Positions 19,184 through 28,445 of a stretch of DNA of 64,000 nucleotides are shown one piece after another (positions within the stretch are counted from its first letter, which is position 1; the number at the start of each line of letters is the position of its first letter). The DNA is taken from contig JAFRNE010000035.1 of assembly GCA_017430325.1 (NCBI GenBank), positions 1-64,000 of the forward strand, in the 5' to 3' direction. A program made the position numbers and the translations under genes. Under the pieces are notes generated by a model, which saw only the letters and a program-made list of their open reading frames with translations, was not told the DNA's origin and did not search any database. Source of the stretch: Eubacterium sp. Lineage in GTDB: Bacteria; Bacillota; Clostridia; Lachnospirales; Lachnospiraceae.

Positions 19184-19378
19184 CGGCGCCTATGGCGCCG
19201 GTTCTTGACGGATAAATCCGTCAAGAACAGAGCATGGCTTGGTACATATGCTTTGCTCCATGATTCTGCTACGCAGAATCATGCACGGATGTTTCACATC
19301 CGTGGCCGTGCTTCGCACGACGAGTCCTCACTTCGTTCGGATCATGGGGTCCTCCCTCGCTATGCTCGGGCAATCCCA
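19184..19378. repeat. Block of tandem short palindromes
   Basis: Successive hairpins lie almost end to end: 19184-19200 (7-bp stem, TAT loop), 19201-19228 (12-bp perfect stem, TAAA loop), a weaker GAGCA/TGCTC fold at 19230-19258, 19259-19283 (11-bp perfect stem, TAC loop), 19284-19304 (8-bp perfect stem, TTTCA loop), 19307-19319 (CGTGC, TTC loop, GCACG), and an imperfect fold at about 19344-19380 with ATGGG/CCCAT ends. No ORF or promoter is evident. GC is higher than in the flanks. It may be a dispersed intergenic repeat or a structured RNA; see findings. Confidence 0.8.
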
Positions 19379-19511
19379 TGACCTATTTGCTGCTCATTTG
19401 TTATACTTTTGGGTGTATTATAAAAAATATGAAAGTTGCAATGACATCCAAGTGAACCAAAATGATGAGTCATATAGTACCGATTTAAGGAAAATACAGG
19501 AGGATTTAGGG

Positions 19512-19754
19512 ATGAAGGAATATGTAGAACTTGAGAATGAGGAGCAGGTTACTGATGCGTATAATGCACAGACAAGTCTTGCCTGTAAGTTATTATATTT
19601 AATTACCGTCGGTGCAAGGAATGTAATGATCATGGATAACAAACAGATCATTACCGATCAGGAGAGAATTGAGATCGGAATGCCGGAGAAGGAAACGAGA
19701 AACCTCAGACTATTGATGCCTGTAAGAAGTATTTTGAATTCATCGGATCGGTAA
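19512..19754 (+). CDS. N-terminal piece of a frameshifted hypothetical gene
   Basis: ATG 19512 has a strong AGGAGG ribosome site 8 bases upstream. The frame encodes a short protein beginning MKEYVELENEEQVTDAYN. Its last 20 or so codons look non-native. In the -1 frame, coding-like sequence opens at 19673 (directly after a TGA at 19670) and continues without a stop into the long ORF downstream. The natural product is therefore probably one protein of about 600 residues, and this is its first 55-60 residues. The break lies in a purine-rich stretch at about 19675-19720. An earlier upstream extension into the palindrome block is not supported. Confidence 0.6.
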   Translation: MKEYVELENEEQVTDAYNAQTSLACKLLYLITVGARNVMIMDNKQIITDQERIEIGMPEKETRNLRLLMPVRSILNSSDR

Positions 19755-19837
19755 AAACCATTCCGGAGCTTGCTATCGGAAAGCATTATGAAACAATAAG
19801 AAAGAGTATTCCGACCACTAATGAGACGGAGGAATCT

Positions 19838-21319
19838 TTGGATGCCAAGACCAAATATATGATGCTCGGAGGATTGTGCAAAGAAGGTTTTATGCTTGAT
19901 GTGAGCAAGACCGTATTAGGTTCTCTTGATTTCAGTATTGTTCAGAATGGAGGAGTAAATACATTTGTAGCAAGATATGTCATGGACAGAGCACAGGAAG
20001 GGAAGAATATAGGTGATATTCTTAAAGAGTGCGGTATCGAGGATTATGATGCAAGAAATAAGATTTTTAATGAGCTAGAGTGTAAACCTGAGGACATGAT
20101 AAGTGAGGTTGTAAAAAAAGACAGGAAAGGCATGACGGGTGTATCTTTTCTTACAAATACTATTACCGGAGCATGGAGCACTCAGGAATGTAACAAAACA
20201 GTGGGAGCTCTTTCGGAGAAGGACAGATTTTTATGGAAAAAAGGTGCGGAATGCAGTTATTTCAAATCAAATAATGTTGATAAAAAATGGAAAGATGAAT
20301 ATGGAAAGGAAGAAGCATTAAGACGACGCAGGAGAGTTTATAAGAAAACTTTTACATCGTTTAATAAAGCCGTATGTTCGGAAAAACCTATTCCATATAA
20401 GGTTATTGAAGAGGTTTCGGATGAACTTAAGACTTCTTCTCTGTCAGAAAAGCTTGAGAAAAGTACAGGCGGATATTCTAATCTTGAGATACGTGATATG
20501 AATGCTTCACCTAAGGATGCCAATGACAAGGCCGAATACACTAAGTACATCAAAGATCACCTTGTTAAGATCAATAATGAGCCGAATAAGAATACAAAGA
20601 ATCTTGCAAAGGCATTATCGGCCATTCTTTTAAAGGATTCTAAGGAGAATAAATCGTTCAGCAGCAGTCTGATCCATAGACAGGCTGAAAATCTGATGGT
20701 TGCTCTTGATATGAGGAATCTCTCTAATAATCAGATGAGTACTATGATGTCTACTGAAGGAAAAGCCAAGTCCGAAATGTACGGAATGGTGGTAGATATG
20801 TATGCGACAAATGATCCTGCAGCTTATATCAAGGATATGAAGAAGCTTGCAGAGCATATGATGGAGGATGACGATCGTTCATATGAGTATCAGCATATGG
20901 TTAAATCAGTCCGTGTTATAGCCAATATGAAGCCTGAGGATATTGATTCTCAGAGAGGAAGACTCGCACTCATAGGTGCAAATTTCGATCTGATACTCAG
21001 TGTTCAGAACTATATGAAAGGCAAAAAATCAATTCGTTTCAGTGATGACGGCAAGGATAGATTTGATAATTCTATAGATGCACTGGCTGTTATGAATAAA
21101 TATGTTCCGGGCAGCAGACGTGTAATAGATAATATTGTCGACAGAATTAATATAGTGCGTGATGCAAGGGAAGCTGAGAAAAAGGGACATGTGGATATAG
21201 CAAATTATGGTGCGGATCGTGCCGAGGTTAAGTCTAAAAATGACAAAATCAAAAATCTCTCAACCAAGGCACCGAAGAAGCAGACGAGAAAAACAGCGCC
21301 GAAACAGCCGGGAATATAA
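19838..21319 (+). CDS. Hypothetical protein, main part of a frameshifted gene
   Basis: The ORF is 493 residues counted from TTG 19838, but the frame is open and coding-like from 19673, so it most likely continues the 19512 gene after a one-base deletion. No family is recognised. It is a soluble, Lys/Asp/Asn-rich, mostly helical protein with no signal peptide or membrane segment. The region with NMKPEDIDSQRGRLALIG near residue 370 is compact and conserved-looking. The tail is basic and rich in Lys, Thr and Pro, much like the tail of the 991-residue protein at 54183, suggesting similar protein classes. The frameshift could be a real lesion, a sequencing error or unusual recoding; no canonical slippery heptamer is seen. 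Confidence 0.6.
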   Translation: MDAKTKYMMLGGLCKEGFMLDVSKTVLGSLDFSIVQNGGVNTFVARYVMDRAQEGKNIGDILKECGIEDYDARNKIFNELECKPEDMISEVVKKDRKGMTGVSFLTNTITGAWSTQECNKTVGALSEKDRFLWKKGAECSYFKSNNVDKKWKDEYGKEEALRRRRRVYKKTFTSFNKAVCSEKPIPYKVIEEVSDELKTSSLSEKLEKSTGGYSNLEIRDMNASPKDANDKAEYTKYIKDHLVKINNEPNKNTKNLAKALSAILLKDSKENKSFSSSLIHRQAENLMVALDMRNLSNNQMSTMMSTEGKAKSEMYGMVVDMYATNDPAAYIKDMKKLAEHMMEDDDRSYEYQHMVKSVRVIANMKPEDIDSQRGRLALIGANFDLILSVQNYMKGKKSIRFSDDGKDRFDNSIDALAVMNKYVPGSRRVIDNIVDRINIVRDAREAEKKGHVDIANYGADRAEVKSKNDKIKNLSTKAPKKQTRKTAPKQPGI

Positions 21320-21326
21320 GAATTGC

Positions 21327-21354
21327 TTGACAAAATCCTATGGTGTGCTATTAT
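21327..21354 (+). promoter_or_regulatory. Promoter of the pheST T-box leader
   Basis: A consensus TTGACA (21327-21332) and TATTAT (21349-21354) are spaced by 16 bases. Transcription from about 21361 gives a leader of roughly 480 bases before pheS. Confidence 0.75.
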
Positions 21355-21360
21355 TCTTAA

Positions 21361-21770
21361 CGATGATATGCATTTAGAGATGTATATTTTATATCTTAAA
21401 AGCTATGATGGTGCACAAAGAAGCTGTACTGCATCAAGAGAGACGAAGTCATCGGCTGGAAGCTTTGTTATGAGAAGGCAGTTTTTATATTCACACCGGA
21501 GCTGTATTTTTGAAATACGACAGGCTGTTGTCAGCCGGATGGTATGTGATCGGCAGATTGACATCAGATTTCAGTTGAGTAGGAAATATCGTTGAAGCGC
21601 GTTAAGCTTTATAGAGAGTCGGTTGATTTAAAAGTTACGGGATCGGGCTGAATAACCTGAGATTATGTTAACTGGATGAACGATCGGAATACGGGTGGTA
21701 CCGCGGAACATGTAGAATATGTATTTTCCGTCCCGGAGAGTTTAAATACTCTTCGGGACTTTTTATTTTT
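21361..21770 (+). promoter_or_regulatory. T-box riboswitch, Phe-specific (UUC specifier)
   Basis: The invariant T-box sequence GGGTGGTACCGCGG lies at 21693-21706. An intrinsic terminator follows: arms 21730-21741 and 21748-21759, then a T run. Stem I can be traced: GGTG (21410) pairs with CACC (21494), ACTGC (21428) with GCAGT (21478), AGAGAG is at 21437, and ACGAAG/CTTTGT form the distal arm. The internal loop between the first two helices exposes TTC at 21490-21492 followed by A, the expected Phe codon and purine. Uncharged tRNA-Phe would bind here and at the T-box bulge, favour the antiterminator, and switch on pheST. Boundaries are approximate, and the second AGAGAG near 21614 is not explained. 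Confidence 0.9.
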
Positions 21771-21842
21771 CAAGGCGCAATTACAGCGCTCTGACTTATT
21801 TAAAATGTAGATTATAGTTTAAGCTTTATAGGAGGAAAAAAG

Positions 21843-22862
21843 ATGAGCTTGGAACTTGGAAATATCAGAGATGAAGCAGTAAAACTTATTGAAGGATCGG
21901 ATTCTCCTGAGAAACTCGACGAGATCAAGGTTACCTTCCTTGGTAAAAAGGGAAGACTTACCGAGATACTTAAGAGTATGAAGGATCTTCCGGCAGAGGA
22001 GAGACCAAAGGTTGGCCAGAAGGTTAACGAGGTTAGAGTTCTTCTCGAGGAAAAGCTTGAGGAGAAAAAGAAGCAGATGCAGAGACTTCTCCTTCAGGAA
22101 AAGATGAAAAGAGAGACTATCGACGTAACTCTTCCCGGAAAGAGACTGATGAGAGGTCACAGACATCCGAATCAGATCGCTCTTGAGGATCTTGAGAAGG
22201 TATTTATCGGTATGGGCTATCAGGTTGTTGAAGGACCTGAGGTTGAATACGACAGATACAATTTCGAGCTTCTTAACATCCCTGCAAATCACCCTGCAAA
22301 GGATGAGCAGGATACATTCTATATCACAAAGGATATCCTTCTCAGAACACAGACCTCTTCAGTGCAGGCAAGGATCATGGAGAAGGGTGAGCTTCCTATA
22401 AAGATCATTTCACCGGGACGTGTTTTCCGTTCGGATGAGGTTGATGCAACACATTCACCATCCTTCCATCAGGTAGAGGGACTTGTAGTTGGTAAGGGCA
22501 TTACAATGGCTGACCTTAAGGGAACTCTTGATCAGTTTGCAAAGAGCTTCTTCGGACCGGATACCAAGACAAAGCTCCGTCCTCATCACTTCCCATTCAC
22601 AGAGCCATCAGCAGAGGTTGATGTTACCTGTTTCAAGTGCCATGGCAAGGGCTGTAATGTCTGCAAGGGTTCAGGCTGGATAGAGATCCTTGGCTGCGGA
22701 ATGGTTCATCCACACGTTCTTGAGATGTGCGGTATCGATCCTGAGGTTTATTCAGGCTTTGCATTCGGCATTGGACTTGAGAGAGTTGCTCTTCTTAAGT
22801 ATGAGATAGATGACATGAGACTTCTTTATGAGAACGATGTAAGATTCCTGAATCAGTTCTGA
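21843..22862 (+). CDS. pheS: Phenylalanine--tRNA ligase alpha subunit
   Basis: The 339-residue catalytic subunit of the alpha2-beta2 PheRS. An N-terminal coiled coil (about residues 1-90) binds tRNA, and the class II catalytic core follows. Motif 2 contains GRVFRSDEVDATHSPSFHQVEG near residue 195. FPFTEPSAEVDVTC near residue 250 and the motif 3 segment FAFGIGLERVALLKY near residue 310 are typical of PheS. A zinc-like cluster CFKCHGKGCNVCKGSGW (near residue 262) is common in clostridial PheS. It has a strong AGGAGG ribosome site and sits just behind the T-box terminator, so its expression follows Phe-tRNA charging. Confidence 0.97.
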   Translation: MSLELGNIRDEAVKLIEGSDSPEKLDEIKVTFLGKKGRLTEILKSMKDLPAEERPKVGQKVNEVRVLLEEKLEEKKKQMQRLLLQEKMKRETIDVTLPGKRLMRGHRHPNQIALEDLEKVFIGMGYQVVEGPEVEYDRYNFELLNIPANHPAKDEQDTFYITKDILLRTQTSSVQARIMEKGELPIKIISPGRVFRSDEVDATHSPSFHQVEGLVVGKGITMADLKGTLDQFAKSFFGPDTKTKLRPHHFPFTEPSAEVDVTCFKCHGKGCNVCKGSGWIEILGCGMVHPHVLEMCGIDPEVYSGFAFGIGLERVALLKYEIDDMRLLYENDVRFLNQF

Positions 22863-22975
22863 TCGATCGATTAAAACGTAAGATGATCATAAACGATAAG
22901 CAGTAAGTTATCATCGTGATCATAGTATATCGATTATGGAATATGTAGATAATAGATGAGAATAGGAGAAATAAA

Positions 22976-25408
22976 ATGAATACACCGATTTCATGGATAA
23001 AAGCATATGTTCCTGATCTGGACGTTCCTGTTCAGGAATTTGTAGATAAGATAACACTTTCAGGTTCACACGTTGAGAATTATAAGGAATATGACAAGAA
23101 CCTTGAGAAGATAGTAGTAGGAAAGGTACTTTCCGTTGAGAGACATCCTGATGCAGATAAGCTTGTTGTCTGCAGGGTAGATGTTGGAGAAGAGGAGCCG
23201 ATCCAGATCGTTACCGGCGCACCAAATGTATTTGAAGGCGCACTTGTTCCTACAGTACTTGACGGCGGACGTGTTGCAGGTGGTCATGACGGCGGCGAGC
23301 TTCCTAAGGACGGCATTAAGATCAAGAAGGGTAAGCTTCGTGGAGTTGAATCCTTCGGTATGATGTGCGCTATCGAGGAGCTTGGATCTTCAAGAGAAAT
23401 GTATCCTGAAGCACCGGAAGACGGTATTTACATCTTCGGCGAGGATTCGGGAGTTAAACCGGGTGATGATGCGATTGAGGCGCTCGGCCTTCACGATGCA
23501 AATGTAGAATACGAGATCACTTCGAACAGAGTAGACTGCTTCTCAATCATTGGTATGGCAAGAGAGGCTGCAGCTACCTTTGATCTGCCTTTCCATCCAC
23601 CGGTTGTTACCGTTAAGGAGGAGAGCAGTGAGAAATCAAGCGATTATATCGATGTTGAGATCAAGGATACAGACCTCTGCAAGAGGTACATCGGACGTGT
23701 TGTTAAGAATGTCAAGATCGGACCTTCACCAAAGTGGATGCAGCAGAGACTTCGTGCACAGGGTATCCGTTCAATCAATAATATCGTTGATATCACAAAC
23801 TATATCATGGAAGAATACGGTCAGCCTATGCACGCATTCGACCTTGATACCATAGCAGGAAACAAGATCATCGTAAGACGTGCCAAGGATGGCGAGAAGT
23901 TCACGACTCTTGACGGACAGGAGAGAGAGCTTGATAATGATGTTCTTATGATCTGTGATGCTGAGAAGGAAGTTGCCATCGCAGGTATCATGGGTGGTGA
24001 GAACTCAATGGTTACAGAAAATATGACTACACTTCTCTTCGAAGCAGCTACATTTGATGGTACAAATATCAGACTTTCTTCAAAGAGAGTTGGTCTTCGT
24101 ACAGAGGCTTCAAGCACTTTCGAGAAGGGCCTTGATCCAAACCTTGCTGAGATCGCAATTAACAGAGCCTGCCAGCTTATCGAAGAGATGGGCTGTGGAG
24201 AGGTGCTTCAGGGTATGGTTGATGTTTATCCTGAACCTGTTGAGCCATGGACACTTCCTTTTGAGCCTGAGAAGATGAATGCACTCCTCGGAACAGAGAT
24301 TCCTGAGGCAGATATGCTTCACAGCTTCGATAAGCTCGGTCTTACATACAATGAGGCAGACAGAACACTCACAATTCCTACATACAGACAGGATCTTCAC
24401 TGTATGGCTGATCTTGCTGAGGAGGCTGCACGACTTTACGGATATGACAATATACCTACAACACTTCCAAGCACAAATGGTGGTATCGGTGGTCTTACTT
24501 TTGATCAGGAGATCACAGCTATGGCAAGAGATATCGCAGAGGCAAATGGTTTCTCAGGTGGTATGACATATTCGTTTGAGAGTCCTAAGGTATTTGACAA
24601 GCTTCTCATTCCTGAGGATTCAGAGTATAGAAAGGCTGTTAAGATAAGCAACCCTCTTGGTGAGGACTTCAGCATCATGCGTACTGTTTCACTTAACGGT
24701 ATGCTTACATCACTTGCGACAAATTACAACAGAAGAAATAAGAATGTAAGACTTTATGAGCTTGGAAATATCTATATTCCAAAGGCTCTTCCTCTTACAG
24801 AGCTTCCAACAGAGAGAATGGTACTTACACTCGGTATGTACGGCGAAGGCGACTTCTTCACACTTAAGGGTGTTGTTGAGGAGATTGCTGAAAAGCTCGG
24901 CTTCCTTGAGGCGATTGATTTTGAGCCTGTAAGCTCATATCCATTCCTTCATCCGGGACGTCAGGCTGAGATCGTTAAGGGCGACCTTAAGCTTGGATAT
25001 ATCGGACAGGTTCATCCGGAAGCAGTAATGAATTATGATATGAAGGGCGACACATATGTTGCTGTTCTCTATATGGATATGATCACAATGCTTGCTGATT
25101 TCGATATCAAATACAGCGGAATCGCTAAGTTCCCTGGCAGCAGCCGTGACCTTGCACTTGTATGTGACAAGACAGAGTTCGTTGGTAAGATCGAGAAGAT
25201 CATCAAGAAGAACGGCGGAAAGATCCTTGAGCACGTTTCACTTTTTGATGTTTACGAAGGTGACCAGGTTCCTGAAGGAAAGAAGTCAGTTGCCTTCTCA
25301 CTCCGCTTCAGAGCCCTCGACCGCACCCTTTCCGACGAAGAAGTTAACTCAGCTGTCGATAAGATCCTTAGAGAGCTCGGTAAGATTGGAATTGAATTGA
25401 GGTCATAA
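22976..25408 (+). CDS. pheT: Phenylalanine--tRNA ligase beta subunit
   Basis: The 810-residue beta subunit of PheRS, normal length. Domains in order: a short N-terminal B1 segment; a tRNA-binding OB fold (about residues 40-155, [20 protein letters not shown]); the B3/B4 editing module that hydrolyses mischarged Tyr-tRNA-Phe; the B5 domain; a catalytic-like core; and the C-terminal ferredoxin-like anticodon-binding domain (about 715-810, [12 protein letters not shown]). It starts 113 bases after pheS. That gap holds an imperfect inverted repeat (ATGATCAT and GTGATCAT around a CGATAA/TTATC fold), which may be a processing or spacing element. ATG 22976 follows AGGAGA. Confidence 0.97.
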   Translation: MNTPISWIKAYVPDLDVPVQEFVDKITLSGSHVENYKEYDKNLEKIVVGKVLSVERHPDADKLVVCRVDVGEEEPIQIVTGAPNVFEGALVPTVLDGGRVAGGHDGGELPKDGIKIKKGKLRGVESFGMMCAIEELGSSREMYPEAPEDGIYIFGEDSGVKPGDDAIEALGLHDANVEYEITSNRVDCFSIIGMAREAAATFDLPFHPPVVTVKEESSEKSSDYIDVEIKDTDLCKRYIGRVVKNVKIGPSPKWMQQRLRAQGIRSINNIVDITNYIMEEYGQPMHAFDLDTIAGNKIIVRRAKDGEKFTTLDGQERELDNDVLMICDAEKEVAIAGIMGGENSMVTENMTTLLFEAATFDGTNIRLSSKRVGLRTEASSTFEKGLDPNLAEIAINRACQLIEEMGCGEVLQGMVDVYPEPVEPWTLPFEPEKMNALLGTEIPEADMLHSFDKLGLTYNEADRTLTIPTYRQDLHCMADLAEEAARLYGYDNIPTTLPSTNGGIGGLTFDQEITAMARDIAEANGFSGGMTYSFESPKVFDKLLIPEDSEYRKAVKISNPLGEDFSIMRTVSLNGMLTSLATNYNRRNKNVRLYELGNIYIPKALPLTELPTERMVLTLGMYGEGDFFTLKGVVEEIAEKLGFLEAIDFEPVSSYPFLHPGRQAEIVKGDLKLGYIGQVHPEAVMNYDMKGDTYVAVLYMDMITMLADFDIKYSGIAKFPGSSRDLALVCDKTEFVGKIEKIIKKNGGKILEHVSLFDVYEGDQVPEGKKSVAFSLRFRALDRTLSDEEVNSAVDKILRELGKIGIELRS

Positions 25409-25409
25409 T

Positions 25410-26435
25410 ATGAATGTATCGGATTTTAACTATGAGCTCCCTGAGGAGCTTATAGCACAGGATCCGCTTCTTAAGCGCAGCGACTCCCGCCTTATGGTCG
25501 TTCACAGAGACAGCGGCGAGATAGAGCATAAGCATTTCAGCGATGTAATAGATTATCTGAATCCGGGCGACTGCCTTGTGATCAATGAAACTAAGGTTAT
25601 TCCTGCACGTCTTATGGGCGTGAAGGAAGAGACCGGCGCTGTTATAGAAGTGCTCCTGTTGAAGAATAAAGGAAATAATATCTGGGAAACCCTTGTTAAG
25701 CCGGGCAAGAAGATGAAGCCGGGCACTGTCGTAAGCTTTGGCGACGGCATACTTAAGGGTGAGGTTATGGAGGTTGTCGAGGACGGCAACCGCCTCATAA
25801 AGTTCTCTTACGAAGGAATCTGGGAGGAAATACTGGACAACCTTGGAGAGATGCCTCTTCCACCATATATCACTCATAAGCTTGAGGATAAGAACCGTTA
25901 TCAGACTGTTTATGCAAAGAACAGCGGATCGGCAGCGGCTCCAACGGCAGGACTGCATTTTACAGAGGAGCTCCTTAAGGCTATCGAGGATAAGGGTATC
26001 AAAATAGCAAGACTGACTCTTCATGTGGGACTCGGAACCTTCAGACCTGTAAAGGTTGAGAAGATAGAAGAGCATCATATGCACAGCGAGTTTTACATGA
26101 TAAGTGAGGAATGCGCCGAGATCGTTAACGAGACAAGACGTAACGGCGGACGTATCATCTCTGTCGGAACCACAAGTACACGTACTCTTGAGTCTGCAGC
26201 GGATGAAGAGGGCTTCCTGAAACCTTGCAGCGGCTGGACGGATATATTTATCTATCCGGGTTACCGCTTTAAATGTGTAAATTCTTTAATTACTAACTTC
26301 CATTTACCTGAATCAACGCTTATAATGTTAGTATCAGCATTTTATGATAGAAAAAAGGTGCTGGAAGCTTATAAAGAAGCTGTTAAGGAGAGGTACAGAT
26401 TCTTCTCCTTTGGTGACGCTTCGATGTTTATATAA
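25410..26435 (+). CDS. queA: tRNA preQ1(34) S-adenosylmethionine ribosyltransferase-isomerase
   Basis: A 341-residue QueA, which transfers the ribosyl group of SAM onto preQ1 at the wobble position of GUN-anticodon tRNAs, making epoxyqueuosine. The family opening [23 protein letters not shown] is clear at residues 6-28. [17 protein letters not shown] near residue 172, [10 protein letters not shown] near 200, and [15 protein letters not shown] near 295 are diagnostic. It begins one base after the pheT stop, so it is expressed with pheST and may share the T-box. Queuosine genes beside a tRNA synthetase fit a translation operon. Other queuosine genes such as tgt are not in the window. Confidence 0.97.
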   Translation: MNVSDFNYELPEELIAQDPLLKRSDSRLMVVHRDSGEIEHKHFSDVIDYLNPGDCLVINETKVIPARLMGVKEETGAVIEVLLLKNKGNNIWETLVKPGKKMKPGTVVSFGDGILKGEVMEVVEDGNRLIKFSYEGIWEEILDNLGEMPLPPYITHKLEDKNRYQTVYAKNSGSAAAPTAGLHFTEELLKAIEDKGIKIARLTLHVGLGTFRPVKVEKIEEHHMHSEFYMISEECAEIVNETRRNGGRIISVGTTSTRTLESAADEEGFLKPCSGWTDIFIYPGYRFKCVNSLITNFHLPESTLIMLVSAFYDRKKVLEAYKEAVKERYRFFSFGDASMFI

Positions 26436-26469
26436 GATAAATATTTTCAAGATCAGGTATTAATGAGCT

Positions 26470-28374
26470 ATGAAGGGTTTAAAGGAAACATTTAAACTGA
26501 TAAAGTTTAACGCTTTACCTATATTTATGTATGAGCTGATTATGAGAGTGCTCTCATATTCGGTACTGATCCCTGCGCTATATGCACTTGTAAACTTTTC
26601 TGTTAAGTTTTCAGGCGTAAAATACCTTTATAAATCAAATCTGCACAGATTCTTTCACAGCCCCACGACATATATCTTCTTCGTACTGATCGTGCTCATA
26701 TATGCGTTTGCGCTGATGCTGAATATCATCGGCGTCATCATAGCCATAGATGCATCGAGAAGGAAGGAGAGGATAAGCTCGGTGGAGCTGTTTTTCCGTA
26801 GTCTTGTAAGAACAGTCGCACTTCTCAGACCGAGAAATATACTGATACTCGTTGCAGCTATATTTCTCCTCCCGATAAGCAGTGTGGCTTTCACATCGCT
26901 TTCACTTCTGAATGTACAGATCCCAAGTTATATAGTTGTATATTTTTCAAAGAAGAAGATGCTGCTGAATACTCTCATGATTATTTATGCATCGATCAGC
27001 CTTCTGTTTTTTGGACTTATCTATCTGATCCACAGCTATGTACTGGGAAAGAAAGGTTTTAAAAAATCAGCCAAGGACAGTCTGAGGCTTCTTAAGGCCG
27101 GCGGTATCAGGAAGGTTTTCGGAATACTTATATTCAACCTTCTGGTGGTTGGAGCGATATTCTTCCTCAGTGGTACACTTACAGAGATCATGTACAGAGT
27201 CCTTAAGGTTACCAGCAGTAAGAAATCGGTTAATTATCTGATTTATATCGCAACCGTAAATGTAAATAAGCTTCTTTATATCCCGATGGCTCTCTTTACC
27301 TTCCCAATGATATTCGGTTATATCAGTGTAAAATACTATCAGGTGGCTGAGATGCATCCGGAGGTCCTTACTGAGCCTGAGAAGAAGCACAGGATCATCC
27401 ATAAGATTAATGAGAAGGATGAGGCCTGGAGAGAAAAGAGAAGAGAGAGAACGCACCGGAAGAAGCTGGCCAGTTTCAAGAACGATCCGGAAAAATACAG
27501 GCTTTATAAGAGAGCCGTTCTTACTATGGTCATTTTGATATTTGTTGTTCTGGATGCGGCTTATTATATACTTGTCAGCGTAAATATACTTTCGCTCAAT
27601 GCGGCACACCTCAGAACTGCTGTGGTGACCGCACATAGAGGCGATTCGAAGCACGCGCCGGAAAATACTCTTGCGGCCTTTGAGCTTGCCATAGAGAACG
27701 GTGCTGACGTTATTGAGCTGGATGTTCGTGAGACTAAGGACGGAAAGATAATAGTAACACATGATAAGAATCTGAAGAGGACAACAGGTATAGATGCCTA
27801 TGTAGAGGATCTGACCTATGGCGAGATAAGGCAGTTTGATGCAGGAAGCTGGTTTTCGGAGGAATATAAGGGCGAGCAGATACCGACTTTGCAGGAAGCG
27901 ATAGAACTTATTGATGGCAGGGCTAAGCTGAATATCGAACTTAAGCCTGATGTTCAGAATAAACACCTTGAGGAGAGTGTTGCCGAGCTGATAGAAGAAT
28001 ATGACCTTTACGATGACTGTGTTGTTACTTCGCTTCAGTATAAGGCAATAAAGAAGATCAAGGAGATAGATGACAGGATAGAGACGGTTTATGTCATGTC
28101 GGCGGCCGGAGGTAATTACTATGACCTGAAATACGCCGATAATTACAGCATTAATTACCGTTTCATAGATGATCACGTCATGAGAAACTGTAATCAGCGT
28201 GGTAAGGAGGTTTATGCCTGGACGGTTAACAGTGCGGAAGCACTTGAAAGCGTGATGATGGTAGGTGTAGACAATGTTATCACGGACGATCCGGGCTTTG
28301 TGAAGGATTCGATGTATGAGTCCTACAACAACGGTCTGTTCTCGTATATAGTGGCAAGACTGGCCTTTGAATAA
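26470..28374 (+). CDS. Glycerophosphodiester phosphodiesterase with membrane domain
   Basis: A 634-residue fusion. The first 380 residues form a membrane domain with about seven to eight helices, ending in a charged cytoplasmic stretch (EKKHRIIHKINEKDEAWREK, near residue 305) and one further helix near residue 350. The remainder is a GDPD TIM barrel: VTAHRGDSKHAPENTLAAF near residue 387 holds the catalytic His-Arg, and IELDVRETKDG (metal-binding Glu and Asp), THDKNLKRTTG (second catalytic His) and NIELKP follow. The enzyme hydrolyses glycerophosphodiesters to glycerol 3-phosphate and an alcohol. The barrel probably faces outside and could act on lipid headgroups or teichoic-acid-like polymers. 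This membrane-GDPD architecture is known in Firmicutes. Its ribosome site is weak. Confidence 0.9.
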   Translation: MKGLKETFKLIKFNALPIFMYELIMRVLSYSVLIPALYALVNFSVKFSGVKYLYKSNLHRFFHSPTTYIFFVLIVLIYAFALMLNIIGVIIAIDASRRKERISSVELFFRSLVRTVALLRPRNILILVAAIFLLPISSVAFTSLSLLNVQIPSYIVVYFSKKKMLLNTLMIIYASISLLFFGLIYLIHSYVLGKKGFKKSAKDSLRLLKAGGIRKVFGILIFNLLVVGAIFFLSGTLTEIMYRVLKVTSSKKSVNYLIYIATVNVNKLLYIPMALFTFPMIFGYISVKYYQVAEMHPEVLTEPEKKHRIIHKINEKDEAWREKRRERTHRKKLASFKNDPEKYRLYKRAVLTMVILIFVVLDAAYYILVSVNILSLNAAHLRTAVVTAHRGDSKHAPENTLAAFELAIENGADVIELDVRETKDGKIIVTHDKNLKRTTGIDAYVEDLTYGEIRQFDAGSWFSEEYKGEQIPTLQEAIELIDGRAKLNIELKPDVQNKHLEESVAELIEEYDLYDDCVVTSLQYKAIKKIKEIDDRIETVYVMSAAGGNYYDLKYADNYSINYRFIDDHVMRNCNQRGKEVYAWTVNSAEALESVMMVGVDNVITDDPGFVKDSMYESYNNGLFSYIVARLAFE

Positions 28375-28409
28375 TGCGATCGTCGTAGGTCGTTTTGGAC
28401 TATATTCGA

Positions 28410-28438
28410 TTGTTTTATAAGCGGCTGTATGATATTAT
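28410..28438 (+). promoter_or_regulatory. Promoter abutting the amidase-like gene start
   Basis: TTGTTT (28410-28415) and TATTAT (28433-28438) have a 17-base spacer. The predicted transcription start is near 28445, practically on the ATG at 28446. Confidence 0.5.
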
Positions 28439-28445
28439 ATTTTAT

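Noticed and set aside
19239..19511. N-terminal extension of the 19512 ORF through the palindrome block
   Set aside because: The extension translates hairpin DNA, has no ribosome site, and a strong AGGAGG is present at the internal ATG 19512.
19675..19720. Programmed -1 frameshift site
   Set aside because: No X-XXY-YYZ heptamer or downstream pseudoknot is evident in the frame-0 codons; a simple one-base deletion explains the data.
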